From assembly GCA_964412555.1 (NCBI GenBank), contig CAYPPG010000110.1, positions 1 to 15,436 on the forward strand: a stretch of DNA of 15,436 nt, in the 5' to 3' direction. Under the pieces are notes generated by a model. The model was not told the origin of the DNA. It worked only from the letters and a program-made list of their open reading frames with translations, and searched no databases. Within the stretch, counting starts at the first letter, position 1, and every line of letters begins with the position of its first letter. Both the position numbers and the translations under genes were made by a program. This stretch comes from CAYPPG01 sp964412555 (GTDB lineage Bacteria > Hinthialibacterota > Hinthialibacteria > Hinthialibacterales > Hinthialibacteraceae). Shown here piece by piece: positions 14,619 through 15,436 of this stretch.

Positions 14619-14648
14619 ATTGTATCTTCTTGTTTCATGAAATGTCAA
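14619..14648 (-). promoter_or_regulatory. Promoter of the toxin-antitoxin pair with an internal palindrome
   Basis: On the minus strand TTGACA (14643-14648) and TACAAT (14619-14624) are separated by 18 bp. The spacer contains the perfect 10-bp palindrome TTTCATGAAA at 14633-14642, directly next to the -35. It is a plausible antitoxin operator, since such antitoxins usually repress their own promoter. Confidence 0.55.
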
Positions 14649-14997
14649 GAAATTCTCCTCCGGTCACTCTACTGAAGCAGTCCATCAGATTATGGGTTAA
14701 TGCCATATTCCAATATCAGATTCAGATTACTAGTGAGAAATGGGTTAGGACTTCAGCTAGTTGGGCTAAGGGCCATGTCAAATTCTCATGAATATTCTCG
14801 TGAATAACGCTTCTAAATCAAGAATGTTGAGCGATTGAGTTATGAATCCTTTTGAGAATCCTTCGGTTTCCTTTAAGGGCTACAAAGTCAGCTATGTTTC
14901 GGATTCTTGCTCTTCAGAAGGGTCTGAAAGTACGTCATTTAGCTCGATATTCCTCCATATTCCACCAACGGGAGACTTTATTCCCAAGCTGAGGATC

Positions 14998-15021
14998 GCG
15001 GGTTCGAACCTCGTCTGCCGT
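14998..15021 (+). other. tRNA-like T-arm and 3' acceptor segment (possible tRNA remnant)
   Basis: GCGGG, loop TTCGAAC and CTCGT form a five-pair T-arm with two G-U pairs, followed by CTGCCGT as a possible 3' acceptor strand. ACGGGAG at 14968-14974 could pair with it at 6 of 7 positions, but only 23 nt separate it from the T-arm. No D-arm or anticodon arm fits and no CCA follows. A complete tRNA is therefore not supported; a degraded 3' fragment or chance are the options. Confidence 0.3.
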
Positions 15022-15158
15022 TTGCTATTTTTAATTATATTTGCGACTTTTTCTCTTATCTTCCAATCAGAAATCTCCGTTACGCTATACAATACAACCT
15101 GCCGATAGGATATCGGACGGTTGCGCATTCCCCATTCAAGTAAAGAACTCAATTCTTA

Positions 15159-15177
15159 ACCTGATATCCAGTCAGGT
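15159..15177. repeat. Hairpin repeat copy 1
   Basis: ACCTGAT, six bases, then TCAGGT form a 6-bp stem. The copy is preceded directly by AATTCTTA. The same frame of sequence recurs 59 bp further on. No T-tract follows on either strand, so this is not a simple terminator. Confidence 0.45.
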
Positions 15178-15216
15178 ATTTCAACTTTACCGGAACAGAA
15201 AATTCTTATCGCTAAC

Positions 15217-15237
15217 CACCTGATTCCTAATCAGGTG
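15217..15237. repeat. Hairpin repeat copy 2 (perfect 9-bp stem)
   Basis: CACCTGATT and AATCAGGTG form a perfect 9-bp stem with a 3-base CCT loop. It shares ACCTGAT-N6-TCAGGT with copy 1, and AATTCTTA again lies upstream (15201-15208), this time with an extra 9 bases before the stem. No T-tract follows, so it may be a protein-binding or mobile-element-derived repeat rather than a terminator. Confidence 0.5.
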
Positions 15238-15436
15238 AGAAAACAAACTCCCAAAAACCTTGATTAAGAATGCCCATCAAGAGAATATTCAACTCTTCTT
15301 TAAAATGGTACATCACCATGTCATCGCATCTTTGATATCATATTTTCTATGGCTTTCATTTCAATCTCTCTTTCAAGTACGAATACCGTTTTTGCATTTT
15401 ATTGTTTTTCACCGCGATTCCCAGTGCTTTTCTTGT

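Larger units (their letters stand above)
14650..15436. other. Region without a convincing gene
   Basis: Open frames here are short, lack ribosome sites and show no recognisable protein motif. The longest (14842-15108 plus and 14892-15152 minus) read across the tRNA-like T-arm and resemble the false ORFs often called over tRNA genes. The stretch holds a T-arm-like segment, two related hairpins and a tandem 12-bp repeat (14782-14805, ATTCTCATGAAT then ATTCTCGTGAAT). I see no transposase, integrase or CRISPR array. Confidence 0.5.

Noticed and set aside
14968..15021. A complete tRNA gene
   Set aside because: Only the T-arm and possible acceptor strands fit. The space between them is too short for D and anticodon arms, and the CCC-containing loop has no stem.
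14842..15152. Two overlapping ORFs on opposite strands (88 and 86 codons)
   Set aside because: Both read over the tRNA-like T-arm, have low-complexity compositions and lack ribosome sites.
15217..15237. Rho-independent terminator
   Set aside because: The stem is perfect but neither strand has a T-tract after it, and no gene ends nearby.
1..15436. CRISPR arrays, insertion sequences or transposases
   Set aside because: I looked for regular spaced repeats and transposase motifs and found none.

Overview
The window looks like the accessory carbohydrate-catabolism region of a Gram-negative bacterium with both Sec and Tat export. Signs of this are several Sec-type signal peptides, three MKRR-type Tat-like leaders and an ApbE lipoprotein. 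Many genes have clear purine-rich Shine-Dalgarno sites (GGAGG, AGAGG, GGGAG), and two sigma70-like promoters are visible. This argues mildly against Bacteroidota and fits a PVC or candidate-phylum (KSB1/Latescibacteria-like) background, but I cannot name the organism.

Region 1 (about 1-12732, minus strand) is one directon of nine genes or gene remnants with gaps of only about 25-60 bp. It is probably one operon of more than 12 kb, read from right to left. The order is: a Nudix/winged-helix regulator of the NrtR/AraR type; a DoxX membrane domain fused to a TIM barrel; sugar isomerase/epimerase paralog 1; a beta-helix protein fused to a nucleoside-hydrolase-like domain; paralog 2; a DUF5060/DUF4038 (apiosidase-like) glycoside hydrolase fused to two pectate-lyase-type beta-helix modules; a decayed remnant of a second such glycosidase; paralog 3; and a frameshifted cupin that runs off the left edge. 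A 21-bp inverted repeat with a GT-N7-AC core lies between the -35 and -10 elements of the first gene and is a natural operator for the regulator.

All enzymes of Region 1 except the regulator and the cupin carry export or membrane signals. The operon therefore looks built to attack a complex plant- or algal-type glycan outside the cytoplasm and to convert released sugars there with metal-dependent TIM-barrel enzymes. The substrate is not determined. No transporter or sugar kinase is visible.

Region 2 (12800-13979, plus strand) holds a divergent apbE gene with a TTG start and a 45-codon ORF with a strong ribosome site. Region 3 (13976-14648, minus strand) is a Doc-type toxin-antitoxin pair with its promoter. 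Region 4 (about 14650-15436) has no convincing gene. It holds a tRNA-like T-arm and two related hairpins.
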